Below are positions 1 to 10,069 of a DNA stretch of 64,000 nucleotides, in pieces. The notes beneath the pieces are model-generated. The model did no database searches. It saw only the letters and a program-made list of their open reading frames with translations, and was not told the DNA's origin. A program made the translations under genes and the position numbers. This DNA comes from Gracilimonas amylolytica (lineage in GTDB: Bacteria; Bacteroidota; Rhodothermia; Balneolales; Balneolaceae). The stretch's first letter is position 1. Each line of letters opens with the position of its first letter. Where the stretch lies: assembly GCF_002911695.1 (NCBI RefSeq), contig NZ_PQBS01000037.1:126146-190145 (forward strand), written 5' to 3'.

Positions 1-132
1 GTCAGGGGCATTGGTGACGGTTTCAGGCTGCTTGGCCAGCTCTTCGGTCAGGGAGGCGTCGCTCACGGAGGCGCATCCGAAAGAGAGGGCAACGATGGAT
101 AACAGGGCAATGGTTGATTTAAGTGATTTCAT
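1..132 (-). CDS. Lipoprotein N-terminus, cut by window edge
   Basis: The frame runs without a stop from ATG at 132 to the window edge, giving 44 residues. The N-terminus is a typical lipoprotein signal: a basic start (MKSLKS), a hydrophobic core, and FGC at residues 18-20, where the cysteine would be lipidated. The segment after it is rich in Ser, Ala, Thr and Glu. Too little is present to name a family. It is transcribed away from the sigma-factor-like gene at 466, and the two share a 333-bp spacer that carries a duplicated element. Confidence 0.6.
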   Translation of the reverse strand, partial: MKSLKSTIALLSIVALSFGCASVSDASLTEELAKQPETVTNAPD

Positions 133-182
133 GGTAATAGGATTTTAATTTGAGTTATTTGTGTACTTATGGTCAAGTTCAA

Positions 183-287
183 GAGTATGTTTTACACTCA
201 TTGTTACAATTTAATTTTGAGGTAATAAATATGTATAAAACATATCGATCCTCCAGTACATGAGTGTTTACTACACTTATTGTTACA
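183..287. promoter_or_regulatory. Two direct copies of a 26-bp element
   Basis: Copies lie at 183-208 and 262-287 with a 79-bp period. They match at 21 of 26 positions. The core TACACT(C/T)ATTGTTACA matches at 15 of 16. The second copy also contains the inverted pair AGTGT/ACACT. Two spaced copies upstream of divergent genes look like regulator binding sites; that role is inferred. Confidence 0.45.
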
Positions 288-422
288 GGATTAATCTAAT
301 TTTTAATAATTATAGCTGCCACTAAAAGATTAAAATGGATTAATAATTCAAAAAAAATCAGTTATTATTGGAGGTGAATTCAATTTCTTAGATTTTAAGG
401 GACAGGGTATTTAGCATACCTT

Positions 423-435
423 GTTATCTGATAAC
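423..435. promoter_or_regulatory. 13-bp palindrome before sigma-like gene
   Basis: GTTATC-T-GATAAC is a perfect inverted repeat ending 30 bp before the proposed TTG start at 466. Its position suits an operator or part of the promoter. No function is shown by sequence alone. Confidence 0.35.
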
Positions 436-465
436 TACAGAGGTTGGAAGAATATTAATAACTAG

Positions 466-1038
466 TTGGTAGGTTTGGCACAACAAAGAGTCGATTATTC
501 AGAATTGGTTGAAGCGCTTCAGAAAGGAAATGAAGCCAAAGCAAGTGAACTGCTCTCAGAAGTGATCCCAAGGCTGGAGGACTATCTGCAGGTTGTAATG
601 AGTGCAGAAGTAAATGCTGCAAAAGAATGTGTACAACAGGCTTTTCTTGATGTATTTGAACAGATCAGAAAGAATAATATCAAGAACAATAAGTATATAT
701 TCAGTTATCTGATAAAATCATGCAGGCACGAGTACATACGATATGTGAAAAGGGAACATAAGTTTGAATATGATGAAGAGTCATTCAGTGAGATATACGA
801 GCCTGAAGAGCAGTTTCAAAACCTGTTAGATAAGGAACGGCAAAGAATTCTTGAAGAATGCCTGGGAGAATTGAGAAAGAAATCCAGGGAATTTATCGAA
901 TACTTTATGGATAGGCCTGATGCCAGCACAGATGATGCTGTTGAGGAATTTGACCTGTCTAACGCAAATGTCAGGACAAAGAAGCACCGTATTCTAAGCC
1001 GATTGCACCACTGTTTTAAGCGTAAATCAAATCAGTGA
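466..1038 (+). CDS. ECF-like RNA polymerase sigma factor
   Basis: The 190-aa product resembles a small sigma-70 family (ECF) factor that directs RNA polymerase to a regulon. Residues about 50-105 resemble region 2 (an AFLDVFEQI helix and a basic IKSCRHEYIRYVKRE segment). Residues about 125-185 resemble region 4, ending in a basic recognition-type helix with RTKKHRILSRLHHCFKRK. The start is uncertain: TTG at 466 directly follows an in-frame stop, another TTG lies at 475, and the first ATG is at codon 45, too late to keep region 2. No anti-sigma gene is adjacent. The stop abuts the convergent gene's stop in a TGATCA palindrome. Sequence divergence keeps the family call moderate. Confidence 0.65.
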   Translation: MVGLAQQRVDYSELVEALQKGNEAKASELLSEVIPRLEDYLQVVMSAEVNAAKECVQQAFLDVFEQIRKNNIKNNKYIFSYLIKSCRHEYIRYVKREHKFEYDEESFSEIYEPEEQFQNLLDKERQRILEECLGELRKKSREFIEYFMDRPDASTDDAVEEFDLSNANVRTKKHRILSRLHHCFKRKSNQ

Positions 1039-1041
1039 TCA
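1036..1041. other. Abutting convergent stop codons in TGATCA
   Basis: TGA of the plus-strand gene and TCA (TGA on the minus strand) form one 6-bp palindrome, leaving no spacer between the convergent genes. The same arrangement occurs at 11661-11666. Confidence 0.9.
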
Positions 1042-1647
1042 AAAGTTTATCCTGAAACCATTAGCAGTGATCTCAAATAGATCAGCATAATAAATAGCCT
1101 CTTTGGTAATCGGGGAGTGCATCAAATATAGGATCACATCAAAAACCAGTAGAAAGCCTCCCTGTACCAAAAGTGATTTACCATAGCCTTTCAGTCTGTG
1201 TGATTGCTTCCTGATCCCTCTTTCCCAAAGCCAGGCTCCGGTTGCCATATATCCAAGATCCAAACCCGCATTAAATAGCAGGATCTTATCCAGGTTTTGC
1301 AGTTCAGAAACAGTATCAGAATAGCTTAAAACAGAAGGATCAGATTGGCCTAAATTATAAAGCGCGAAACCGGCTATTCCGAGGTTCACAAGATTCCAGC
1401 CGGCGTTCATTTGGTGAAAATATTTATTGTCATTCTCGCTCAGAAAGTAACCGGTTGAACCGGAAATCAGATTCAAAGTTGCCCAGCTTCCCAGCAAAAT
1501 CATACCCTTTTTTTGCAGTTCAAAAGATTTTTGTGCGTAATTTTGAGCGTCAAATGTACCATTTTGTGCGTGTAACAGATCAGGTAAAATGACTGTAAAA
1601 AGAGCGAAAAAAATAAAAAAGGCAGTCAAAATTTTAATGTAACGCAT
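1039..1647 (-). CDS. Membrane protein of unknown function
   Basis: The 202-aa product starts with a signal-peptide-like segment (basic MRYIK, a hydrophobic stretch to about residue 24, then LLHAQ). Three or four more hydrophobic segments follow, near residues 48-68, 82-98, 122-140 and 160-176, so it is probably an integral membrane protein. I do not recognise the family. Several glycines and aromatic residues near the segment ends resemble small membrane proteins common in Bacteroidota. It is convergent with the sigma-like gene with no spacer, and no operon partner is obvious. Confidence 0.7.
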   Translation of the reverse strand: MRYIKILTAFFIFFALFTVILPDLLHAQNGTFDAQNYAQKSFELQKKGMILLGSWATLNLISGSTGYFLSENDNKYFHQMNAGWNLVNLGIAGFALYNLGQSDPSVLSYSDTVSELQNLDKILLFNAGLDLGYMATGAWLWERGIRKQSHRLKGYGKSLLVQGGFLLVFDVILYLMHSPITKEAIYYADLFEITANGFRINF

Positions 1648-1799
1648 ATCAAAAACATTGGATGAGGTTAGGATAGAAAGGACTTTGATAGTAATAAAAA
1701 CAACAGAATCTAACCCAGCATTCTCAACTTTGTATATTTCTGAGAAAGCTTATTGGTGAACAAGATTAATTAAATTGACTCTAAGATTTCAACAACCAA

Positions 1800-2168
1800 T
1801 CATAACCCCAAAAGGTAGGCAACAGGTAAAATGATTAAGCTGATCACAAGCAGTATTAACCTGAATCGTGTTTTAACAAAAACAGGGTGAAACAGAAGTC
1901 CAAAGGTCAGAGGTTTTTCTTCTGTCATCCATTCATAGTAATGATGGCGATGAACGGCTCCCAAAGCCATGGTAACATGCCCGTGCAGGATGGTAAGCAT
2001 AAAGGGAGCAGCGAATAATAAAGACCCGATGAACTTTAGGTTCACGTTAATGTCGAGAAGTCCACTCGCCAAATGATATGGCCACGCAAATAGCACGATC
2101 ATCGGAATGGTCAATATCCAGTTAATGATCGCAATGCGCTTATAATTCGATTCATTAAGCTCAGACAT
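1800..2168 (-). CDS. Small multi-pass membrane protein
   Basis: I chose ATG at 2168 (122 aa, MSELNESNYK...) over an upstream ATG at 2195, because AGGAT lies at the right distance before it and the longer form would overlap the alanine dehydrogenase. Three hydrophobic segments are visible: residues about 13-30, 45-65 and 100-120. A histidine-rich loop between the second and third (GHVTMALGAVHRHHYYEW) could bind metal, but that is speculation. It lies 10 bp after ald and is probably co-transcribed with it. I do not recognise the family. Confidence 0.7.
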   Translation of the reverse strand: MSELNESNYKRIAIINWILTIPMIVLFAWPYHLASGLLDINVNLKFIGSLLFAAPFMLTILHGHVTMALGAVHRHHYYEWMTEEKPLTFGLLFHPVFVKTRFRLILLVISLIILPVAYLLGL

Positions 2169-2178
2169 AAGATCCTGC

Positions 2179-3393
2179 CTAAATTTGGGAAGCAATTAAC
2201 ATTTCAATTTCCCGATAGGGCATATCAAACATTTTAGCCAGAGATTTTTTAGTGATGTTATTCTTGTATGAATATGTTCCGTTTCTCAATGCCACATTTT
2301 CCCAAAGGCATTCTTTGATGCCACCGGCATCACCAATAGAAAGGATGTAGGGAACCAGCACATTGTTGAGTGCATAAGTGGCAGTACGGGGTACGTTAGC
2401 CGGAATATTGGGCACACAGTGGTGGATCACTTCATGTTGCGAGTACACCGGGTTGGAATGTGAGGTCTGACGGCTAGTGGCCACGCATCCACCTTGATCT
2501 ATAACGGTGTCAACGACCACACTTCCGGGTTTCATGGCAGCGATCATTTCCTCGGTTACCCAGCATGGGGAGCGTTCACCCTCAGCCATGGCTGCCCCGA
2601 TGATCACATCTGCAAATTTTAGTGCCGAATTTAGGTACTGATGATTTGCAACGGCTGTAATGATCCTTCGATCCAGTGCATTTTCCAGTCTGCGTAAAGC
2701 GGTGAGGTCAGTATCCATTACAAATACCTGGGCTCCGTATCCCAATGCTGTACGTGCCGCATATTCACCGGTGATACCCGCTCCCAGAATGACAACAGTA
2801 GCCGGAGGAACCCCGGAAATTCCACCAAGCATGATACCCTGCCCACCACTCATACTTTCCAGATAGTGAGCAGCGATCTGAACAGACATTGATCCGGTTA
2901 TTTCGTGCATCATCCGCACAATGGGAAATTCCTTGTCCTCGCCCTGAATGTATTCATAACCGATTCCGGTAATAGACTTCTTTGCGAAAGTTTCCAGATA
3001 GTTTTTGGTTTGGCTGCCAATGTGCAAAGCCGAAATAATAGACTGATCGGGCTGTAAGTATTCAAATTCTTCTTCAATAAGTGGGGCGATCTTAAGGATC
3101 AGCTCTGATTTCCTGAACACATCCTCACTACTGTAAGCAATCTCAGCTCCTGCATCGGCATATTCCCGATCTGAAAAGTTTGCTGCTTCACCGGCACCGG
3201 TCTCAATGAAGATCTCATGCCCATTGGCTTTTAAAACGGACACTCCACCGGGTGTCAATGATACGCGGCGTTCATCGTAGGATATCTCTTTGGGCAATCC
3301 GATCTTTAGGGAAACCTGACTTTTGGAACGGATCAGGTGTTTCTCAAGTGTCTTCAATCCTATCTGTTCAGTATCAAGGGGCTTTATATCCAT
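2179..3393 (-). CDS. ald: Alanine dehydrogenase
   Basis: The 404-aa protein belongs to the alanine dehydrogenase / transhydrogenase-alpha family and should interconvert L-alanine and pyruvate with NAD(H) in the cytosol. The substrate region KEISYDERRVSLTPGG (about 35-50) carries the conserved Arg and the family signature. A Lys in LKIAP (K101) and a His in SALHIG (H124) sit where the catalytic pair is expected. The NAD-binding Rossmann motif GAGITG is at 204-209, followed by an acidic D near 227. An N-terminal extension of about 30 residues precedes the usual domain. The small membrane gene downstream probably shares its transcript. Confidence 0.9.
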   Translation of the reverse strand: MDIKPLDTEQIGLKTLEKHLIRSKSQVSLKIGLPKEISYDERRVSLTPGGVSVLKANGHEIFIETGAGEAANFSDREYADAGAEIAYSSEDVFRKSELILKIAPLIEEEFEYLQPDQSIISALHIGSQTKNYLETFAKKSITGIGYEYIQGEDKEFPIVRMMHEITGSMSVQIAAHYLESMSGGQGIMLGGISGVPPATVVILGAGITGEYAARTALGYGAQVFVMDTDLTALRRLENALDRRIITAVANHQYLNSALKFADVIIGAAMAEGERSPCWVTEEMIAAMKPGSVVVDTVIDQGGCVATSRQTSHSNPVYSQHEVIHHCVPNIPANVPRTATYALNNVLVPYILSIGDAGGIKECLWENVALRNGTYSYKNNITKKSLAKMFDMPYREIEMLIASQI

Positions 3394-3496
3394 GAGGAGT
3401 GGGCTAAGTGTGATTTTTTCGAAGATAGGGAAATTTGTGGAAGAGTGAGAGAATCAGCATTAATATGGCACCGTAAGCATAAAATTGGTTTTGTAC

Positions 3497-5509
<2,013 letters not shown>

Positions 5510-5516
5510 TTACTAA

Positions 5517-6647
5517 CTAATAGCGGATGACATATTCGGTGCTGTCCGGAGCTCCAATTTCTAACGGAAATTCAGCCGGAGCTGCTTCAAGGAATCGGGG
5601 TTGATCCAGAATTGAACGTGTGATCAATACCGCATTAAAAGTCTCATCAAAGTATGATTGACGAGGGTTTTCAATAATATGTCCGTTGAACAGTAAAAGC
5701 ATCCGACTGTACTGTCCATCAATCAAAAGACTATCGCGGAAGTCAAAATTAAATGCATTTCCCTGTTCCATCCAGAAAGGATTGGTTTTCCAGTTAAAAT
5801 CACTGGTTACTCTCACCGGTTCCAGTTTATCAAAAGCAGCGTAAACGGTTACAGTGAGCGTATCATCAAGGCTCTGAATGGCTTGGTTAGCTGGTTGTTC
5901 AGGTTCACCGGTTTCGCTTGTGGTTGGAATTTGAGTTGGGATGGTATTTTCTGCTTCTGGTATTTGGGTTTCAGAAGGTGGAGCAGAGGGATCAATCACT
6001 TCAGTTTGAGGTTCCGGTTGTGGATCTTCGCTGAAAACCGATGAAAGGGAATCCCAATAAAAAATGGTTGCAAGAATGGCGATCACCAAAACGATAAAAA
6101 ATGAGATGATCACCCATAAATTTGAATGTTTTCTGACAGAGGTGAATTTTTTCCCCATATCTGCCCAGTTAACCGAGTTGACATCCGTTGCCGGTACGGG
6201 TTTTGGTTTAGGAGGGGTATAGGCAGGTGTGGATTCCGATGGCTGTTTTGGCTTGGGTTTAGGTTCATGTTCAGAGTCTGCTGTTACCTTTGATCCAGTC
6301 TCAGAGTCTTCTTTTACCGGCTCTGCATCTTTGGAGGTATCGATCTTCTCGATATCCTGATAAACTTCATCCGGTTTTTTGGTGTCTGCCAGCAAGCTTC
6401 CGGAATAGGTTCCGGCCTCCATTTCATTTAGGGCTTGAACAACATCATCGTCTGCAAGTCCGAGTACTTTGGCATAGCTTCTAACAAAACTTCGGATGTA
6501 GGTCTTGGTTTCTCCCGAATCCGTAAAAATGGACCCATCTTCAATACTTTTCAGCGTTTGAAGAGGAATTTTAATTTCGTTTTGTATATCCTCTAAAGAG
6601 AGGTTTTGTTTTTTTCGAATGTAGGCAAGATCTTTTCCGAGAGACAT
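5517..6647 (-). CDS. RodZ-like HTH membrane protein
   Basis: I place the start at ATG 6647 (376 aa), because an upstream extension would run into the divergent comF gene and carries no family sequence. Residues 1-70 form a Cro/CI-type helix-turn-helix (LGKDLAYIRKKQNLSLEDIQ). A Lys/Pro/Glu-rich linker follows, then one transmembrane helix at about 177-197. A periplasmic region has a Pro/Glu/Thr stretch and a beta-rich C-terminal domain. This is the layout of RodZ, a cell-shape protein that links MreB to the wall synthesis machinery. No mre genes are in the window, so the role is inferred from architecture. It lies upstream of ligA in the same direction. Confidence 0.75.
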   Translation of the reverse strand: MSLGKDLAYIRKKQNLSLEDIQNEIKIPLQTLKSIEDGSIFTDSGETKTYIRSFVRSYAKVLGLADDDVVQALNEMEAGTYSGSLLADTKKPDEVYQDIEKIDTSKDAEPVKEDSETGSKVTADSEHEPKPKPKQPSESTPAYTPPKPKPVPATDVNSVNWADMGKKFTSVRKHSNLWVIISFFIVLVIAILATIFYWDSLSSVFSEDPQPEPQTEVIDPSAPPSETQIPEAENTIPTQIPTTSETGEPEQPANQAIQSLDDTLTVTVYAAFDKLEPVRVTSDFNWKTNPFWMEQGNAFNFDFRDSLLIDGQYSRMLLLFNGHIIENPRQSYFDETFNAVLITRSILDQPRFLEAAPAEFPLEIGAPDSTEYVIRY

Positions 6648-6711
6648 AGAATCTGATTTGGGTCCTAAACAATATCTGTGAGAAGCTAAGTAATATATTG
6701 TGTTAGGAAAA

Positions 6712-6723
6712 GCAAACTTTTGC
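6712..6723. promoter_or_regulatory. 12-bp palindrome between rodZ-like and comF genes
   Basis: GCAAA-CT-TTTGC lies 22 bp before the comF start in the 98-bp divergent spacer. It may be an operator. The short arms make chance occurrence possible. Confidence 0.25.
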
Positions 6724-6745
6724 ATTAAATGTAAAGGGGGTAAAA

Positions 6746-7447
6746 ATGGGTGCAAAACGTTTTAAAGAAGGAATACTGGAAATCCTATTTCCCAGGGTTT
6801 GCGTGGTTTGCGGGCACAGTTTATCACCCAAAGAAAATGTGCTCTGTGTGGAATGTCTGAGCTCAAAATTCGAGGAGACGGTACCAAAAGGTTCGGTTAC
6901 GTCTGATGGGATCCTTTTACCTGAAGGTATTCAGCTTCAACATGCCTTATGGACCTTTGATAAAGGCGGGTATTTACAGGAATTGCTTCACCAATTGAAG
7001 TACCATCGTATAACGGGAGTTGGGGTGGATATTGGAAGGCAGCTTGCGGTTAGTATGAAAAAGAATTCGCTCATGAGTTCATTCTTACTGGAGCCATACC
7101 AATTGTTACCGGTACCTCTTCACCCTAAAAAGAGAAGAATGAGAGGGTATAATCAGGCATATTATATAGCAAAGGGGATTGCTGAGGTTGCTGGGGGAGA
7201 GATCATATCAAAAAAAGCGGTGATCCGCATTAAGAATACTAAGACCCAAACCGGATTCTCGCTGGAAAAGCGAAGAAGGAATATTGAAAATGCCTTTAAA
7301 GTAGTCCATCCGGATTCAGTGAATGGGAAAAATATCATCATTGTGGATGATGTATTTACGACGGGGTCAACCACATTTGAATTAGCTTCTGTCATTAAAG
7401 CCTCCCATTGTGAAAAAATAGCGATCGTAACCGTTGCTCAGGCATGA
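6746..7447 (+). CDS. comF: ComF family phosphoribosyltransferase-like protein
   Basis: The 233-aa product has the ComF layout. An N-terminal zinc-ribbon-like cluster has four cysteines (C19, C22, C34, C37). The C-terminal type I phosphoribosyltransferase fold carries the PRPP-binding motif IIIVDDVFTTGST at 197-209, and RRMRGYNQA (130-138) is also typical. In naturally competent bacteria ComF takes part in handling incoming DNA. In many others, including this lineage, its role is unproven. No other competence gene lies nearby. It is divergent from the RodZ-like gene and followed in the same direction by a membrane protein and a phosphatase gene. Confidence 0.85.
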   Translation: MGAKRFKEGILEILFPRVCVVCGHSLSPKENVLCVECLSSKFEETVPKGSVTSDGILLPEGIQLQHALWTFDKGGYLQELLHQLKYHRITGVGVDIGRQLAVSMKKNSLMSSFLLEPYQLLPVPLHPKKRRMRGYNQAYYIAKGIAEVAGGEIISKKAVIRIKNTKTQTGFSLEKRRRNIENAFKVVHPDSVNGKNIIIVDDVFTTGSTTFELASVIKASHCEKIAIVTVAQA

Positions 7448-7478
7448 AAGAGTGTGTTATTAAAGGTATATTTGATGC

Positions 7479-8156
7479 ATGGAAAATTTTAAAAGAGGAC
7501 GGAATGAGTGGCAGATGCTGGAATTACCTGATGGCATCACCACATCAGAGGGTAACTGGTATCATATAACAAGGGATGGAATTGAAAAATATGTGCCCGG
7601 ATTACTCAAAGAATTCCCATTGGAAAGAATCATCAGGGAAGCGGATGCCTGGGTGAAGAGCTCAGATGGGTTAGCACTTATGCTTTATTTCTTTCTGGTG
7701 TATGCAATGGTAAACCCACTATTTGCAACCGGAATATCACTGCTGTTTTACGTTGCCTGGTACTTTAACACAAGTGTATTTGTGAATGTGACTGCAACTC
7801 CGATCGCAAAAACCCTAAATAATGATGGTTTTGTTTACACTTTGTCGGCGATCTTCCTCATAGGAATGACTTTCAATGATTTTATCTCAGGCCTTGGAAT
7901 TACGATCGATTTCAGTGCCGTTTGGTACGGATTGGGGTTGTTCTTTCTTTATAAGGTAGGCTTATTGGGAATGTTGGTGAAATTCGTGATAAGTAAAACT
8001 TCGGGAAAAAAAGGCGTATCGAGACAGGACCGGATCCTGAATATGATACTCATCAGATACGGAATGAAAGTTGGCAGCCTGACGGGTAAAGTTCAGGAAA
8101 TGGAAAAAGAATTGATCAGGGTTGCAAACTATCACAAAACAAAAAAGAAAAAGTAG
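7479..8156 (+). CDS. Uncharacterised multi-pass membrane protein
   Basis: I do not recognise this 225-aa protein. Residues 1-65 are soluble, with Trp- and Tyr-containing motifs (MLELPDGITTSEGNWYHI). Four hydrophobic segments follow between about 65 and 175, then a basic cytoplasmic-looking tail ending in KTKKKK with a short coiled-coil stretch (GKVQEMEKELIRVAN). It lies 31 bp after comF and 17 bp before the phosphatase gene, so the three probably form one operon. No catalytic motif is apparent. Confidence 0.75.
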   Translation: MENFKRGRNEWQMLELPDGITTSEGNWYHITRDGIEKYVPGLLKEFPLERIIREADAWVKSSDGLALMLYFFLVYAMVNPLFATGISLLFYVAWYFNTSVFVNVTATPIAKTLNNDGFVYTLSAIFLIGMTFNDFISGLGITIDFSAVWYGLGLFFLYKVGLLGMLVKFVISKTSGKKGVSRQDRILNMILIRYGMKVGSLTGKVQEMEKELIRVANYHKTKKKK

Positions 8157-8173
8157 GTCATCGCAGAATTTTT

Positions 8174-8791
8174 ATGAGGCAGTTATTCTTTATCCGTCAT
8201 GGTGAAACAGATAACAATAAAGCAGGCATCATTCAGGGAAGAAGTATTGATGCATCTATCAATGAGATAGGAAAACGGCAAGCTGAGGCTATTAAAAATG
8301 CACTCAGGCCCTACGAGATCCATCGAGTGGTAGCCAGTGGATTAAGGAGAACACATGAGACCGTTGAGCCTATTGCTTCAGAAAGAGGATTGGTAGTTGA
8401 AAAATATTCTGAGCTGGATGAGATCAACTTTGGTATTCTTGAGGGGCAATCATTTAAACAGATCAGGGGAGATGTACTCGAGGTTCATGAACAGTGGATG
8501 TCAGGAAATGTAACCTATGCTCCAAATAATGGTGAATCGCCAAAGGAAGCTTTTGACCGGGCTAATGCAAAAGTCACGGAAGTGCTCAAGACCTCTGAAA
8601 ATGAAAATATTGTATTCATGATCCACGGAAGATTGACCCGAATTTTATTATCTGAGTGGCTCGGATTTGGTTTAAAGAATATGCATAAGATTGAACACCA
8701 AAATGGTGCGATCAATCATTTGAAATGGATAGATGGTTCCTTTGAAGCAGTTCAGCTAAATATGACGGATCATCTGTCTGAGCTGGTTTGA
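8174..8791 (+). CDS. Histidine phosphatase family protein
   Basis: This 205-aa cytosolic enzyme has the phosphoglycerate-mutase-like fold. FFIRHGETDNN (5-15) carries the phospho-accepting His in RHG, the second conserved Arg is in ASGLRRTHET (about 55-64), and the second His is in FMIHGRLTR (about 147-155). The substrate cannot be read from sequence; relatives act on sugar phosphates, alpha-ribazole phosphate or nucleotides. A cobalamin adenosyltransferase is elsewhere in the window, but it is too far away to imply a B12 role here. It is the last gene of the comF group. Confidence 0.85.
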   Translation: MRQLFFIRHGETDNNKAGIIQGRSIDASINEIGKRQAEAIKNALRPYEIHRVVASGLRRTHETVEPIASERGLVVEKYSELDEINFGILEGQSFKQIRGDVLEVHEQWMSGNVTYAPNNGESPKEAFDRANAKVTEVLKTSENENIVFMIHGRLTRILLSEWLGFGLKNMHKIEHQNGAINHLKWIDGSFEAVQLNMTDHLSELV

Positions 8792-8811
8792 TCTTCATCA
8801 ATCTTTACTAA

Positions 8812-8839
8812 TTGAACTGTCATTAATTGCTTATCTTTG
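8812..8839 (+). promoter_or_regulatory. Bacteroidota-type promoter of the menG operon
   Basis: A -7 element TATCTTTG (8832-8839) fits the TAnnTTTG consensus of Bacteroidota sigma-A promoters. A TTG at 8812-8814 is the candidate -33 element, with a 17-bp spacer. It lies about 70 bp upstream of menG and outside any gene. Confidence 0.6.
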
Positions 8840-8908
8840 CAGGCTGTAAGAACCATTTTAATCAGCTTCTTGTTTTTGATATTCGAAAGCTAAAAGAATT
8901 AAAAAAGT

Positions 8909-9601
8909 ATGAGTGAAAAAGTAAGATCCATGTTTGCCGATATAGCCGATGATTACGATCGGATCAACAGCGTGCTTTCCTTTGGAGTGCATCATGCATG
9001 GAGAAAAAAAGCCGTTCTTGAAAGTGGTGCCCATGATGGAGATCATGTGCTGGATTGTGCAACCGGAACCGGAGATCTGGCTATCGAATTCAAGAAAACC
9101 GTGGGTGATTCCGGGTATGTTCTAGGAACCGATTTCTGTGCCCCTATGATCGAACCCGCTCCGGCTAAAGCTGAAAATGCCGGGCTGGTCATCGATTTTG
9201 AAGTGGCAGACGCGATGGATCTGCCATACGAGGATAATAAGTTTGATATCGCCAGTATCGCATTTGGCATCAGAAATGTAGATGAACCTGTTATCGCCTT
9301 AAAAGAGATGGCTCGAGTCGTAAAACCGGGTGGACGGGTTGTGGTACTGGAATTTGGTCAGCCAAGAGGATTGATGAAATTTCCTTACGAATTATATAGT
9401 CAACACATCATGCCGGCAATTGGTGGATGGTTAAGTGGCAACCGGGAGGCTTACACCTACCTGCCGAGAACCAGTGCCAAATTCCCAGCCGGTAACAAGT
9501 TTCTGGCTTTAATGGATGAATCCGGTTCTTTTGAAAGCCGTAGAGCCGTAAAGTTAACGGCCGGTATCGCATACGTTTATGTAGGAGTGGTTCAGAAATA
9601 G
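8909..9601 (+). CDS. menG: Demethylmenaquinone methyltransferase
   Basis: The 230-aa class I methyltransferase performs the last step of menaquinone synthesis, methylating demethylmenaquinone with S-adenosylmethionine. MFADIADDYDRINSVLSFG at the N-terminus is the UbiE/MenG signature. The SAM loop VLDCATGTGDLA lies at 47-58, and the second UbiE signature occurs in ASIAFGIRNVDEP (about 114-126). With an SDH of menaquinone-using type in the window, menaquinone is the likelier substrate than ubiquinone. It opens a four-gene operon with fabZ, panB and surE. Confidence 0.93.
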   Translation: MSEKVRSMFADIADDYDRINSVLSFGVHHAWRKKAVLESGAHDGDHVLDCATGTGDLAIEFKKTVGDSGYVLGTDFCAPMIEPAPAKAENAGLVIDFEVADAMDLPYEDNKFDIASIAFGIRNVDEPVIALKEMARVVKPGGRVVVLEFGQPRGLMKFPYELYSQHIMPAIGGWLSGNREAYTYLPRTSAKFPAGNKFLALMDESGSFESRRAVKLTAGIAYVYVGVVQK

Positions 9602-9634
9602 TATATTCCTGACCCGAATTAAAAAAACAGTTTC

Positions 9635-10069
9635 ATGGATATAGAACAGATAAAAAAAATACTACCACATCGCTATCCATTTCTATTAGTGGACAGGGTG
9701 TTAGAGGTGGATGCAGAAAGCATTAAAGCCTATAAAAATGTATCAGCAAATGAGGAATTCTTCAACGGTCACTTTCCGGGGCAGCCGATCATGCCGGGTG
9801 TTCTTCAGGTAGAAGCCTTAGCCCAGGCCGGAGCATTAATGCTGATGTTACAATCAGAAGATCCGGAAAATACGCTGATGGTTTTTACCGGGATCAATAA
9901 GTGCAAATTCCGCAAACAAGTAGTACCCGGTGATCAGCTGATGCTTGAGGTCGAGCTTGGGAGTAAAAAACGGAATTTTGTAACCATGACCGGCAAGGCC
10001 ACCGTTGATGGTAAGGTAGCGTGCGAACTTGAGGCATCTGCTGCACTGGTTCAGCGGGAGAATGTATGA
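9635..10069 (+). CDS. fabZ: (3R)-hydroxyacyl-ACP dehydratase FabZ
   Basis: This 144-aa hotdog-fold enzyme dehydrates 3-hydroxyacyl-ACP in fatty-acid elongation. It starts with [13 protein letters not shown] (10-22). The catalytic His46 lies in [13 protein letters not shown] and the catalytic Glu60 in LQVEALAQ. In many Bacteroidota FabZ is fused to LpxC; here it is a free single-domain protein of normal length. It lies 33 bp after menG and overlaps the panB start by 4 bp (ATGA). Confidence 0.95.
   Translation: MDIEQIKKILPHRYPFLLVDRVLEVDAESIKAYKNVSANEEFFNGHFPGQPIMPGVLQVEALAQAGALMLMLQSEDPENTLMVFTGINKCKFRKQVVPGDQLMLEVELGSKKRNFVTMTGKATVDGKVACELEASAALVQRENV

Larger units (their letters stand above)
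133..465. other. AT-rich divergent spacer
   Basis: This 333-bp spacer separates the divergent lipoprotein and sigma-like genes. I see no ORF with coding character. It contains two imperfect copies of a 26-bp element (183-208 and 262-287), several A/T runs, and a 13-bp palindrome at 423-435 about 30 bp before the sigma gene. It probably holds the promoters of both genes. Confidence 0.6.
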
